From NCBI GenBank assembly GCA_964545045.1, contig CAZJEN010000011.1, positions 1 to 64,000 of the forward strand: a stretch of 64,000 bases of DNA, in the 5' to 3' direction. The position numbers were made by a program, and so were the translations under genes. This document shows positions 16,461-24,802 of this stretch, one piece after another (the stretch's first letter is position 1; each line of letters begins with the position of its first letter). The notes below the pieces were generated by a model that made no database searches, was not told where the DNA came from, and was given only the letters and a program-made list of their open reading frames with translations. The DNA comes from SIG307 sp964545045 (lineage in GTDB: Bacteria; Bacillota; Clostridia; Lachnospirales; Lachnospiraceae).

Positions 16461-16777
16461 CGACTGTCCCGTAAAAAAGAAGCGACACCTTCTCTTTTCA
16501 TGCCTTGCGATTCAGAATGTAGAAACAAGCTTGCCCCAGCCAGAGGCATATCTGTTTTGCATTTCCCGAAGGGGCGCGCTTTTAGCGCAGTCGAAATCAC
16601 CTTTTAGAGTGGCTTAGGCTTGAGGACGCCACCGAAAGGCTTAGCCACTCTTAAAGGAAGTTTGACGGAGCGTTGCGCTTAGCAAAACAAATATGCCTCT
16701 GGCCGGGGCAAGCGTTTCAAACACCTCGGACTGCAAGGACAACACGCAGAAAAGGGCTGCCCCTTACGGGACAGCCC
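16461..16777. repeat. Giant hairpin element A, copy 1
   Basis: A roughly 317-nt imperfect palindrome. The clearest outer arm is 16529-16551 against 16691-16713 (22 of 23 paired); further out, CTGTCCCGTAA (16464 on) pairs with TTACGGGACAG (16764-16774). Inside is a 133-nt core (16555-16687) bounded by TTTTGC and GCAAAA, nearly identical at both ends to the core at 61514-61646. An inner helix (about 16600-16614 with 16642-16656) is different in sequence from the other copy but pairs equally well. Its right edge overlaps the SRP RNA terminator. Confidence 0.75.
16754..16777 (-). terminator. SRP RNA terminator
   Basis: On the minus strand GGGGCTG pairs with CAGCCC around a short loop, followed by TTTTCTG. 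It lies about 13 nt past the mature 3' end of the SRP RNA and is also part of the outer arm of hairpin element A copy 1. Confidence 0.75.
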
Positions 16778-16789
16778 CAAACATTCTTC

Positions 16790-17057
16790 AAAGACCGTGC
16801 GCCTTGCTTTGAACGCTCGTCACAATCGTTACTCTGACAGTTAACTCGGCTCCGGCAACCTTACGGCACACGGAAGGTTTCGCTTAGTGCTGCTCCATTC
16901 CTGACCTGACACGGTTCACGAATTTCCGTTGCGCAAGACCAAAACGTCAACATCACTTATCAAAGCCGGCATCGCAACAAAGCGCCCGAGGCAAGGCATC
17001 ACCCCTGCTGTAGCGGATTGCAGGTACAGGGCACCGCTAACTCCCCGGCTGCACGGT
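16790..17057 (-). ncRNA. ffs: Signal recognition particle RNA, long Firmicutes type
   Basis: About 268 nt, read on the minus strand. The Ffh-binding helix 8 is unmistakable: GTCAGG, a GGAA tetraloop closed by A-U, then AGCAGC (about 16884-16916). The 5' Alu domain is present, with GGTGCCCTGTACC and CCGCTA segments as in the Bacillus small cytoplasmic RNA, and GTGTTGACGTTT plus TTGCGCAACGG on the central stem. The 5' CCGTGC and 3' GCACGG ends pair. It acts with Ffh in co-translational membrane targeting. Boundaries are accurate to a few nucleotides. Promoter and terminator flank it. Confidence 0.95.
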
Positions 17058-17063
17058 ATTCTC

Positions 17064-17092
17064 AGTATACTTACTTTTTACCGGGATGTCAA
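17064..17092 (-). promoter_or_regulatory. SRP RNA promoter
   Basis: Minus-strand TTGACA (plus 17087-17092), 17-nt spacer, TATACT (plus 17064-17069); the RNA begins about 7 nt later. A near-consensus sigma-A promoter, as expected for an abundant stable RNA. Confidence 0.85.
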
Positions 17093-17140
17093 GGGCGTAA
17101 TTTGGAAATTTCCACAGTACACCGGAAAACGCCAAAGGTA

Positions 17141-17668
17141 CTATCTAACTTCCGATTCCTCTTCTCCCGGAAAAATTGCATTCATCCCGGAAAAATCACA
17201 CTCTTCCAAATATTCCTTCGGTATTGCTGCCATATGAAAGAATCCTCCCATCTCCTGCGTCTGTGCGTTGCCTCGTGCCGAATGACTTTTTCGGTCGTTC
17301 ACCAACAACACCGCATCCTGTTTTATTCTTACCTTATCCACGTGGTAATAATAGCCCCCGGAAGAAACTTCGTCATATCGTAATACAAAGGTATAGTCTT
17401 CTATCGAATGCTGCTCCGTCATTTCTTTACATTTACTCGAAAATTCACATATCCCATAATTTTGTATCGCATACTCCAATTGCTCACCCGTTTCAATTAC
17501 AATATGAAATCCGTCAGGAATACCGTAACCGTGCAAATAGCCACATTCGTAGCTGTGAATATAGACTTCATCCTCCGTATAAACCGTTCCGTCCTCAGCT
17601 TGTTTACACCCTCCCATACTTACGATACAAAATACAAGTAAACACAGATACCAGCCCACTCGTTTCAT
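17141..17668 (-). CDS. Putative small lipoprotein
   Basis: 175 aa. Signal peptide MKRVGWYLCLLVFCIVSMGGC with lipobox SMGGC (Cys21) marks it as a surface lipoprotein. Start supported by GGAGGTG seven nt upstream. The mature part is mixed alpha/beta with many aromatic and acidic residues (YIHSYECGYLHGYG, TFVLRYDEVSSGGYYYHVDKVRIK) and no domain I recognise; the VSSGGYYYHVDKV stretch recalls PrcB/protease-complex-like C-terminal domains, but this is weak. It lies 39 nt after the radical SAM gene on the same strand and may be cotranscribed. Function unknown. Confidence 0.72.
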   Translation of the reverse strand: MKRVGWYLCLLVFCIVSMGGCKQAEDGTVYTEDEVYIHSYECGYLHGYGIPDGFHIVIETGEQLEYAIQNYGICEFSSKCKEMTEQHSIEDYTFVLRYDEVSSGGYYYHVDKVRIKQDAVLLVNDRKSHSARGNAQTQEMGGFFHMAAIPKEYLEECDFSGMNAIFPGEEESEVR

Positions 17669-17707
17669 ATAACACCTCCTCGCAACAATATCCTCCGCAT
17701 ATGCAAT

Positions 17708-19543
17708 TTATATTACTACCACCCGCGCATCTCCCGTCAGCGGATCTCGCTTTTCATAATCGAACAGGAAAAACACCGGGCCTCCGATTATTTTTGCATC
17801 CACTTTATCCGGCATACTCCACACCGGATGAGTAAACGGCTCAAGATGGGTCATCCGTGCCAGCTGCTTGGAATCGTACTCCCGATACTCCGGAAGATAC
17901 TTTCGGCTTTCTTCCTCTTTCCGGTAAAAATCCCGCATCTCCTCCTTGTAAGGCTTAAGTTCCTTTGCAAACTCCGGACGACTCTTTACATTTTCCCGCA
18001 GGTACATATCATAGGTCAACAGCTCCCGGTACACCTCTTCGTTTTCCTTATCGCTCGAACACGCAAAGGCAAGCAACACCTGATAACGGTAACTTCTAGC
18101 AGGACTGTTGACAAAGTAACCCTTTTCCTCGTAAGACTCCGCCAAAGCCTCATACATCCGAAACGGGGACGGGAATGCCTGCTCTAAAAAGCGCAGGGTA
18201 TGTACAAACTGGTTGCTGTTGTAGTAGAGCTCCACCATTTCCTCAATGCGCTTTAACCGGAGCACATCCGTAAAAGACAACCACTTGGTATAAAGCACCT
18301 CGTAAGGCGGCTTGTCCATGTAGCAGATGCCGAATTCTTCCGCCCGCTCATGCATCTCGGAACCCTTCAACACCTTTAAAAAGCCAAGCTGTAGCTGCTC
18401 CGGACGCATGGCATAAACCCGGTCAAAGGACCTTCCGAAGCTTTCGTAATCTTCAAAAGGCAGTCCCGCAATCAAATCCAGATGCTGATGCACATTGTTT
18501 CCGCTGTTAATCCGCGCCACAATCCGCTCCAGCTTGTTCACATCCATGTTCCGGTGAATGGCGTTTAGCGTCTCCGGATTTGTGGATTGCACCCCGATTT
18601 CCAACTGTACCAGCCCCGGGCGCATCCGAGAAAGCAGTTTCAGCTCCTCCTCGTTTAAAATATCCGCCGAAATCTCAAAATGAAAATTCGTCACACCGTT
18701 GTCATTTTCTAAAATATATTGCCAAATCGCCGTAGCATGAGCATGATTGCAGTTGAAGGTCCGGTCCACAAATTTCACCTGTTTTACCTTGTTGTCCAGG
18801 AAATACTGCAGCTCCTTTTTCACCGTGTCCAAGTCCCGGAGACGCACTTTTTTATCAATGGAGCTCAAACAATAGCTACACCGGAACGGGCAGCCTCGGC
18901 TTGATTCGTAATAAATAATCCGGTTCTCAAAGGCCGATAAATCCTCGTACAAAAACGGCAGAGTGTTCATATCCGTCAGCTCCCGTGGGTCGGTGTAACC
19001 GGAAGGCAGGCGAAGACCTTTTATTTCGGATAATTCAATACCGGCTCTTTCGACGTTGCCCCCTATCGGACTGCATCCTTCCTCTGTTTCGCTTATCCAC
19101 CGGTTTTGTGTTGCATTCTCTCGGTTATCCACATTCTGTGCCGAAACACACTCCCTTTCAACATAATACCGTAACAGCTCCCGAAAGGTGTCCTCCCCTT
19201 CTCCCACCATAATACCGGTCACCTCCGGATGCTCCGTAAAGATGTCTTTGCCATAAGACACCTCCGGTCCACCAAGCCAAATCGGCACCGCCGGCAGCAA
19301 CTTGTGAAGCTCCGTCACCAGTTCCCACACATAGTTAATATTCCAAATATAACAGGAGATTCCGACAACATCCGGCTGTCTTTTATAAATATCCGCCAGA
19401 ACGTCCGTGAATGCATGATTTATGGTATACTCCGCCAGCTCCACATGCTCCCGCAGCTCCTCCCCCGCATAGGCCCGAAGACTGTACAACGCCGGGTTTG
19501 AGTGAATATATTTTGAATTCAAAGCAACTAAAAGAAATTTCAT
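17708..19543 (-). CDS. B12-binding radical SAM protein with DUF4080-like C-terminus
   Basis: 611 aa. Residues 1-125 form a cobalamin-binding-like Rossmann domain (LLVALNSKYIHSNPALYSLRAY, VVGISCYIWN, IWLGGPEVSYG, IMVGEGEDTFRELL). The radical SAM core (about 205-420) has C218-x3-C222-x2-C225 in SSRGCPFRCSYC plus GIDxxTG-like elements (EIGVQSTNPETLNAI, LIAGLPFEDYESF). The C-terminal about 430-580 corresponds to DUF4080. Homologues are mostly of unknown substrate. A poorly ordered-looking insert of about 40 residues (130-172, rich in Asn, Glu, Ser) interrupts the B12 and SAM domains. Upstream of the lipoprotein gene on the same strand. Confidence 0.88.
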   Translation of the reverse strand: MKFLLVALNSKYIHSNPALYSLRAYAGEELREHVELAEYTINHAFTDVLADIYKRQPDVVGISCYIWNINYVWELVTELHKLLPAVPIWLGGPEVSYGKDIFTEHPEVTGIMVGEGEDTFRELLRYYVERECVSAQNVDNRENATQNRWISETEEGCSPIGGNVERAGIELSEIKGLRLPSGYTDPRELTDMNTLPFLYEDLSAFENRIIYYESSRGCPFRCSYCLSSIDKKVRLRDLDTVKKELQYFLDNKVKQVKFVDRTFNCNHAHATAIWQYILENDNGVTNFHFEISADILNEEELKLLSRMRPGLVQLEIGVQSTNPETLNAIHRNMDVNKLERIVARINSGNNVHQHLDLIAGLPFEDYESFGRSFDRVYAMRPEQLQLGFLKVLKGSEMHERAEEFGICYMDKPPYEVLYTKWLSFTDVLRLKRIEEMVELYYNSNQFVHTLRFLEQAFPSPFRMYEALAESYEEKGYFVNSPARSYRYQVLLAFACSSDKENEEVYRELLTYDMYLRENVKSRPEFAKELKPYKEEMRDFYRKEEESRKYLPEYREYDSKQLARMTHLEPFTHPVWSMPDKVDAKIIGGPVFFLFDYEKRDPLTGDARVVVI

Positions 19544-19593
19544 TCCGGAACTCCTCTCTGAAAACTGTTACCTTCTCATTTCTTTGTAAAACA

Positions 19594-20109
19594 TCACATC
19601 ACACCCAAACATGCCATAATGCCCATCAAAATAATTATCCCACCAAATCCGATAAGTAAAAAAGCGAACCCGGCAGAACCTTCCTTATCATACTTGTGGG
19701 CATCCATAAACTTAAAATGATAGCGAGGCTTCCTCTCCTCCCAATTCTCATTCGTAAGTGTTTTCACCATCGCTCCCATGATTCCGTCTATCACTTCATT
19801 TTCCTTTATCGGTCGGTATGCCACTGTTACTTCTTCGTCGTTTTCACAAGTCCGTTTCCCATAAAAAGTATCCCGGCTTTCCGCCTTGTACCACTCCCCG
19901 TCAATCAAAATCTCCCCGCGATAACAATACCCGTCATAATCATTGCCGCTTCCCTTACTTACAGTTCCCGTAATCTTTGCAATCGTTTGAGGGTCCGACA
20001 TCCATTCCTTGATTTCTTCCTTTTTCCTATTTCGGTGTTTGAAGGCATAGCCTCCGAAGAAAACAATCATACCTCCTAATACAAATGCCACAATCGCGCC
20101 AGTGTTCAT
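19594..20109 (-). CDS. Two-helix membrane protein, DUF3592-like
   Basis: 171 aa with a helix at each end (about 5-23 and 146-168) and a soluble beta-rich middle. The centre (ITGTVSKGSGNDYDGYCYRGEILIDGEWYKAESRDTFYGKRTCENDEEVTVAYRP) has the strand order of DUF3592-type domains: a variable-looking surface strand pair followed by 'G..V.V.Y.P'. No catalytic motif. It stands alone between the radical SAM gene and the murG operon. Function unknown; family call tentative. Confidence 0.6.
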   Translation of the reverse strand: MNTGAIVAFVLGGMIVFFGGYAFKHRNRKKEEIKEWMSDPQTIAKITGTVSKGSGNDYDGYCYRGEILIDGEWYKAESRDTFYGKRTCENDEEVTVAYRPIKENEVIDGIMGAMVKTLTNENWEERKPRYHFKFMDAHKYDKEGSAGFAFLLIGFGGIIILMGIMACLGVM

Positions 20110-20185
20110 TCTTCTCCCACCTCTCCTTTTCTTTTGCCTGCTTTACAAAAACACACTCCATACTATTTTCTCTAATGTAAACAAC

Positions 20186-20211
20186 AGGGCTCTCGCACCT
20201 GCGAAAGCCCT
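20186..20211 (-). terminator. Terminator downstream of murG
   Basis: Minus-strand stem AGGGCTTTCGC/GCGAGAGCCCT followed by TGTTGTTT, 45 nt after the murG stop. Confidence 0.75.
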
Positions 20212-20255
20212 ATTCATCTCACATCCATCATCGCAAAAGCGGGAAGCCGCACAAT

Positions 20256-21320
20256 TTACTTCGCAAGCTCTTTAATCATTGCGGTTATGGTTTCAATTGC
20301 GCTGTTTAACTTGCTCTCATTCATTGCCGTTACATACTTCTCACGGTTTTCAAAAACCTCGTTCACCGCAGAAAGTAACGTCTCATTGGTCACGTCCTCT
20401 TCCTTAAGCACATAAGAAAAGCCCTGGCGCTCAAAGGACTCCGCATTTAAAATCTGGTCTCCCCGGCTGGCTGCCGCAGAAAGAGGAATGAGGATATTCG
20501 GCTTTTTCAGTGCCAGCAGTTCGCAAATAGCGTTAGCTCCCGCACGGGACACAATGATATCCGCTGCCGCAAACAAATCCTTTAATTCCTTATTGATATA
20601 CTCAAACTGTACGTATCCCTCTCGACCGTTATAAGACTCATCCGTCTTTCCTTTGCCGCAAAGATGAATCACCTGGAACTTCTGCAAGAGTGTCGGCAAC
20701 AAGTCACGAATGGCGTTGTTTACCGAAGCGGCGCCCGTACTTCCGCCGATGACGAGCAGCACCGGCTTATTTGCGGTAAAACCGCAGAAATCCAAGCCCT
20801 TAATCTTATTTCCGCTAAACAATTCCTTACGAATCGGAGAACCGGTCAGTACCGCCTTTTCCTTCGGAAGATAATTTAAGGTCTCCGGAAAATTCGCACA
20901 CACCTTCGTAGCAGACGGAATAGCCAGCTTATTTGCCAGCCCCGGCGTAATATCCGACTCGTGGATAATGCACGGAATCTTGCACTTTTTCGCCGCCATT
21001 ACCACCGGCACGGATACAAAACCGCCTTTGGAAAATACAATATTCGGCTTCAGCTTCTTTAACAGCTTCTTTGCCTGAAAATATCCCTTTACCACCCGAA
21101 ACGGATCGGTAAAATTTTTCCAGGAAAAGTAACGACGGAACTTACCGGAAGCGATTCCGTAATAGGGAATCCCCTGTCCGGTAATCAGCTCCTTCTCGAT
21201 GCCCTCATAGGAGCCGATGTAGGAAATCTCATAGCCTGCTTCCTTTACCGCCGGAAACAGCGCAATGTTCGGAGTTACGTGTCCGGCAGTACCTCCGCCG
21301 GTAAATACAATATGTTTCAT
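20256..21320 (-). CDS. murG: Undecaprenyldiphospho-muramoylpentapeptide N-acetylglucosaminyltransferase
   Basis: 354 aa, normal length. Adds GlcNAc to lipid I to form lipid II on the inner membrane face. N-terminal G-loop FTGGGTAGHVTPN (about 6-18), second glycine loop VVIGGSTGAASVNNAI (about 186-201), and the nucleotide-sugar site IVSRAGANAICELLALKKPNILIPLS (about 250-275). No transmembrane helix, as usual for this peripheral enzyme. It is outside a dcw cluster, paired instead with a TSCPD protein 6 nt upstream. murA is 1.3 kb away, so lipid II genes are loosely grouped. Confidence 0.96.
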   Translation of the reverse strand: MKHIVFTGGGTAGHVTPNIALFPAVKEAGYEISYIGSYEGIEKELITGQGIPYYGIASGKFRRYFSWKNFTDPFRVVKGYFQAKKLLKKLKPNIVFSKGGFVSVPVVMAAKKCKIPCIIHESDITPGLANKLAIPSATKVCANFPETLNYLPKEKAVLTGSPIRKELFSGNKIKGLDFCGFTANKPVLLVIGGSTGAASVNNAIRDLLPTLLQKFQVIHLCGKGKTDESYNGREGYVQFEYINKELKDLFAAADIIVSRAGANAICELLALKKPNILIPLSAAASRGDQILNAESFERQGFSYVLKEEDVTNETLLSAVNEVFENREKYVTAMNESKLNSAIETITAMIKELAK

Positions 21321-21326
21321 AAGGCG

Positions 21327-21566
21327 TTATGCCCTCCATTCCTTTAATGCCTTGGCAAGCTGATCCGGACAGGATGTGGACTTAAAGCCGCACTTGATTC
21401 CTTCCAGTCTCGCAATTACCTCATCTGCCGGCATACCCTCTACCAGCTTGGAAATACCCTGGGTGTTGCCGTTACAGCCGCCGATAAACTTTACATTTTT
21501 TACAATACCGTTCTCTACTTCAAAATCGATGGCAGAAGAACAGGTTCCCGATGTCTTATATCTCAT
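21327..21566 (-). CDS. TSCPD domain protein, TIGR03905 type
   Basis: 79-aa protein matching the short TSCPD family: YKTSGTCSSAIDFEVENG at the start, GGCNGNTQGISKLVEGMP in the middle and GIKCGFKSTSCPDQLAKAL at the end, which includes the TSCPD-like Thr-Ser-Cys-Pro-Asp core (STSCPDQ). Four conserved Cys (8, 31, 59, 65 approximately) suggest metal or redox chemistry. The same module occurs at the C-terminus of some ribonucleotide reductases and alone in clostridia. First gene of a two-gene operon with murG. Function unknown. Confidence 0.88.
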   Translation of the reverse strand: MRYKTSGTCSSAIDFEVENGIVKNVKFIGGCNGNTQGISKLVEGMPADEVIARLEGIKCGFKSTSCPDQLAKALKEWRA

Positions 21567-21813
21567 AGTATATGCTCCTTTTCTGTTTCATGTGCATGTC
21601 CGTATCTTCGAAAATAACCCGGACAACCATATATCACTACAAATCTGCCCTTATTATACGAAAAGCACTCGCGAAAATCAAGTCAATTCATAGAAAGTTC
21701 ATTGTGCTTTTCTTTGTTTTATGCTAAACTTAGTACAAATATCGGTTTGTCCCTTTCGCGCGCCACCCGGAACGCCACGGATAAAATATAACCGAAACTG
21801 CAAGGAGATTTCT

Positions 21814-22515
21814 ATGAACAAACTCGGAATTATCGGTGCAATGGAAGAAGAAGTTGCACGTATTAAAGAAGCTATGACAGAGGTACAGATTACAGAACGT
21901 GCCTCCCTAACCTTTTATGAAGGCAACCTGCAAGGCTTACCGGTAGTGGTAGTCCGTTCCGGTATCGGCAAGGTCAATGCCGCAATTTGTACCCAGCAGT
22001 TAATTGATTTATTCGAAACGGACGCCATCATTAACACCGGTATCGCCGGCTCTCTGGACGCAGCTATTGATATCGGAGATATCATACTTTCCACCGACGC
22101 GCTCCAACACGATATGGATGCCGTAGCCTTCGGCTATGAGGTAGGTGTGATTCCGCGTATGGACACCTCCGTTTTTGTTGCAGACGATACACTTCGCACC
22201 CTAGCGGGCGAGGTATGTCGCGATGTCAATCCGGAAATCACTGTCCACGAGGGACGTATCGTAACCGGTGACCAATTCATCGCAGACAAGGCAAAGAAAG
22301 ACTGGCTTACCTCCACCTTCCACGGCATGTGTACCGAAATGGAGGGCGCTGCCATTGCACAGGCCGCACATAATAACAAGATTCCATTTTTAATTATTCG
22401 TGCCATTTCCGATAAGGCCGACGATTCCGCCAGCATGGATTACCCGACCTTTGAAGCACAGGCCATTACCCATACGGTAAATCTTGTATGCGAGCTGGCT
22501 AAGCGTCTGGCATAA
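21814..22515 (+). CDS. mtnN: 5'-methylthioadenosine/S-adenosylhomocysteine nucleosidase
   Basis: 233 aa from ATG 21814, supported by AAGGAGATT; an upstream in-frame extension of 31 codons has no ribosome site. Hydrolyses the glycosidic bond of MTA and SAH, recycling methyl-donor by-products. Motifs: IGAMEEEV (catalytic Glu about 12), VVRSGIGKVNAA, NTGIAGSLDA, HDMDAVAFGYEVGVIPRMD, EMEGAAIAQAA and IRAISDKADDSA (catalytic Asp about 198). Cytoplasmic. Monocistronic with its own terminator, divergent from the TSCPD-murG operon. Confidence 0.96.
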   Translation: MNKLGIIGAMEEEVARIKEAMTEVQITERASLTFYEGNLQGLPVVVVRSGIGKVNAAICTQQLIDLFETDAIINTGIAGSLDAAIDIGDIILSTDALQHDMDAVAFGYEVGVIPRMDTSVFVADDTLRTLAGEVCRDVNPEITVHEGRIVTGDQFIADKAKKDWLTSTFHGMCTEMEGAAIAQAAHNNKIPFLIIRAISDKADDSASMDYPTFEAQAITHTVNLVCELAKRLA

Positions 22516-22538
22516 ACATTTCATCCGTTGCTATTTTC

Positions 22539-22572
22539 AAAGTGCTGTCGCATTTGAGGCAGCACTTTTTTA
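22539..22572 (+). terminator. Terminator of mtnN
   Basis: AAAGTGCTG pairs with CAGCACTTT across about 12 nt, followed by TTTTT. Starts 24 nt after the mtnN stop. Confidence 0.88.
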
Positions 22573-22577
22573 TACGC

Positions 22578-22605
22578 AAAAAGAGGCTGTGCATTCGCAC
22601 AGCCT
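22578..22605 (-). terminator. Terminator of murA
   Basis: Minus-strand stem GGCTGTGC/GCACAGCC with a 4-nt loop, then TCTTTTTG. It is back to back with the mtnN terminator and lies 22 nt after the murA stop. Confidence 0.85.
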
Positions 22606-22626
22606 ACCATTTCTTCATTCTGTCTT

Positions 22627-23928
22627 TCAACCGACTCTCAGCTTAAACTTCTGAATCGCTTTCGCATCCTCGGAATCTACCTTCTCAATAGCAGCTCCCA
22701 ATTCACACATCTTCTGTACAAACTTCTCGTAACCGCGTTCCACATACTCAATATGCTCCACAGTAGTATAGCCGTCTGCCATAAGACCTGCGACCACAAG
22801 CGCCGCGCCGCAACGCAAATCAAGGGCACGAACAATAGCACCTGTCAGCTTCTCTACACCTTCAATCACAGCGCTGTTACCTTCTACCACGCGCATACTT
22901 GCACCCATGCGGGCCAGTTCATCCACATACATAAAACGATTCTCGTAAATGGTCTCGGTTACAATGCTGGTGCCCTCTGCACCACAAAGTACAGTAGCCA
23001 TTACCTGCTGCATATCTGTCGGGAAGCCCGGATACGGTAATGTCTTGATATTGGTATGCACCAAACGCTTGGAAGCAACCACACGTACCGCGTCATCAAA
23101 CTCCTCTACCTCTGCACCGATTTCCACAAGCTTCGCAGTCACGGCTTCCAAATGCTTCGGAATTACATTCTTTATCAAAACATCACCCTTTGTGGCTGCG
23201 GCCGCCAACATAAAGGTACCTGCCTCAATCTGATCCGGAATAATGGAATAGGTGCTTCCGTGTAAGGACTCTACGCCGGCAATACGAATTACATCTGTAC
23301 CTGCACCCTTGATATTTGCACCTAAGCTGTTTAAGAAGTTCGCAACCTCTACAACATGAGGCTCCTTCGCTGCGTTCTCAAGAACGGTCTGCCCCTCAGC
23401 CATACACGCCGCCATCATTACGTTAATGGTAGCACCTACGGACGTACAGTCGAAATAAATATTCGCACCTACAAGTTTCTCCGCCTCAGCAATAATCATA
23501 CCGTGCTGAATCACAACCTTTGCGCCGAGAGCCTCAAAGCCCTTGATATGCTGGTCAATCGGTCTGCTGCCGATATTACAGCCTCCCGGAAGCGGCACCT
23601 CTGCTCTCTTATACTTACCTAACATTGCCCCACATAAATAATAGGAACCTCTGATTTTTCTTAAATCATCGTAGGACGCAATGCAAGTCGTAATGCTACC
23701 GCCCATCATGCGTGCCTCATGCACACTCGGACGCTCCACAACTGCACCCAACGCCTCGATACCCTTCAACAAAATATCCACATCACTGATATCCGGAAGA
23801 TTATGTAATTTCACCGGTTCATCCGTCATAATGGCAGCCGCAATAACGCCTAATGCTGCATTTTTCGCTCCTCCGATGGTAACCTCGCCCACAAGCGGCT
23901 TACCGCCTTTGATTATATATTGTTCCAT
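22627..23928 (-). CDS. murA: UDP-N-acetylglucosamine 1-carboxyvinyltransferase
   Basis: 433 aa. Transfers enolpyruvate from PEP to UDP-GlcNAc, the first committed step of peptidoglycan synthesis. K22-N23 in GGAKNAAL, the PEP-binding and fosfomycin-target Cys117 in VPLPGGCNIGSRPID, and late motifs ETIYENRFMYVDELARMGA and DLRCGAALVVAGLMADG are all intact. The six-fold inside-out barrel is complete. The Cys at 117 predicts fosfomycin sensitivity at the target level. Single-gene transcript with its own terminator; probable promoter at 24063-24090 and a 125-nt leader. Confidence 0.97.
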   Translation of the reverse strand: MEQYIIKGGKPLVGEVTIGGAKNAALGVIAAAIMTDEPVKLHNLPDISDVDILLKGIEALGAVVERPSVHEARMMGGSITTCIASYDDLRKIRGSYYLCGAMLGKYKRAEVPLPGGCNIGSRPIDQHIKGFEALGAKVVIQHGMIIAEAEKLVGANIYFDCTSVGATINVMMAACMAEGQTVLENAAKEPHVVEVANFLNSLGANIKGAGTDVIRIAGVESLHGSTYSIIPDQIEAGTFMLAAAATKGDVLIKNVIPKHLEAVTAKLVEIGAEVEEFDDAVRVVASKRLVHTNIKTLPYPGFPTDMQQVMATVLCGAEGTSIVTETIYENRFMYVDELARMGASMRVVEGNSAVIEGVEKLTGAIVRALDLRCGAALVVAGLMADGYTTVEHIEYVERGYEKFVQKMCELGAAIEKVDSEDAKAIQKFKLRVG

Positions 23929-24062
23929 AATTCACCTCGAATTTGGGATTGTTCTGATTTCTTGTCCGACATTTGCTTGTTGCAAAAAATCTTATTTGGT
24001 TTTTGTACAAGTTGCACATAATTTCATGCCGATTTTTGTGCAATTATACTATCTCCACTTTG

Positions 24063-24090
24063 ATTATACCACAAACTTTCATTTTGTAAA
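24063..24090 (-). promoter_or_regulatory. Probable murA promoter
   Basis: Minus-strand TTTACA (plus 24085-24090), 16-nt spacer, TATAAT (plus 24063-24068). The leader to murA is about 125 nt and contains the dyad TTGCACA/TGTGCAA near 24013-24043, whose role is unknown. Confidence 0.5.
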
Positions 24091-24157
24091 GCACTTTCTA
24101 CGATTTTATTCTAAAACAGTAGACTTATTCTTCTGCTGTAGAATAGTTTCCCCTTTT

Positions 24158-24670
24158 TTACCGATTCATTTCTTTCAGTTTTTGTACCATGTCCGCCAAA
24201 ACATCCCCTATTTCAGCCTTTGTAACATCTACCGTCACCTGCGCATACCGTTCGTAATAGACCCGACGCTCTTCATACAGTGTCTCCAGACTCTGACCTT
24301 CCTTTAACACCACGCCGCGACGTTTTAAATCTCCCAGACGCTTGCTGAGCTCCGTCACCGGTACATGGAGATACACAATGGTTCCGATTTCCTCAAAATG
24401 CCGCATGGCCTTCTCGGAGTAAATGGCACTTCCGCCCGGTGCGATTACGGTACGCTCCGTTTCGATTCCCGCATTTACATCGCCCTCGATTTCCAAGAAC
24501 CCATCCAGCCCGTTCTCCTCAATAATCTCGCATAAAAGCTTGCCTTCCCGCTCCTGAATCAAAAGGTCCGTATCCATAAAACGATAGTTCATGGCTCTTG
24601 CCAAAAGAACTCCCAAGGTACTCTTCCCCGCTCCCGGCATACCAATCAAAATTATATTATCTTTCTTCAT
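24158..24670 (-). CDS. Shikimate kinase-like P-loop kinase
   Basis: 170 aa, the size of shikimate kinase. Walker A GMPGAGKST (10-18) and the substrate-binding Asp pair in MDTD (D33, D35) are present, as is the late Arg (EERRVYYERYA). However three usual features differ: the 'GFR' shikimate-anchoring Arg is Leu (GFLEIEGD, L59), the GGG loop reads PGG (IAPGGSAIY), and the lid 'RPLL' reads GVVL. So either a relaxed shikimate kinase or a relative acting on another small molecule. No aro genes lie nearby. Start supported by AGAGGAAT-like ribosome site. Fold is sure; substrate is not. Confidence 0.75.
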   Translation of the reverse strand: MKKDNIILIGMPGAGKSTLGVLLARAMNYRFMDTDLLIQEREGKLLCEIIEENGLDGFLEIEGDVNAGIETERTVIAPGGSAIYSEKAMRHFEEIGTIVYLHVPVTELSKRLGDLKRRGVVLKEGQSLETLYEERRVYYERYAQVTVDVTKAEIGDVLADMVQKLKEMNR

Positions 24671-24802
24671 TTTTTATTCCTCTTTTCTTCCAAATTACCG
24701 TCCATCCCCACAAATCAAGGAAAAAGGCTTGTAAACTTCCAAAAATTATACTATACTATACGATAAGATAGCAATAGGAAATTGTGCAAAAGGAGAGCTT
24801 CT

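Noticed and set aside
16461..16777. Element A as an insertion sequence or classical MITE
   Set aside because: No shared terminal inverted repeats between the two copies (the outer arms differ completely), no target duplication seen, no transposase nearby.
17018..17383. Plus-strand frames across the SRP RNA 5' end
   Set aside because: They overlap the SRP RNA and its promoter and have no protein-like features.
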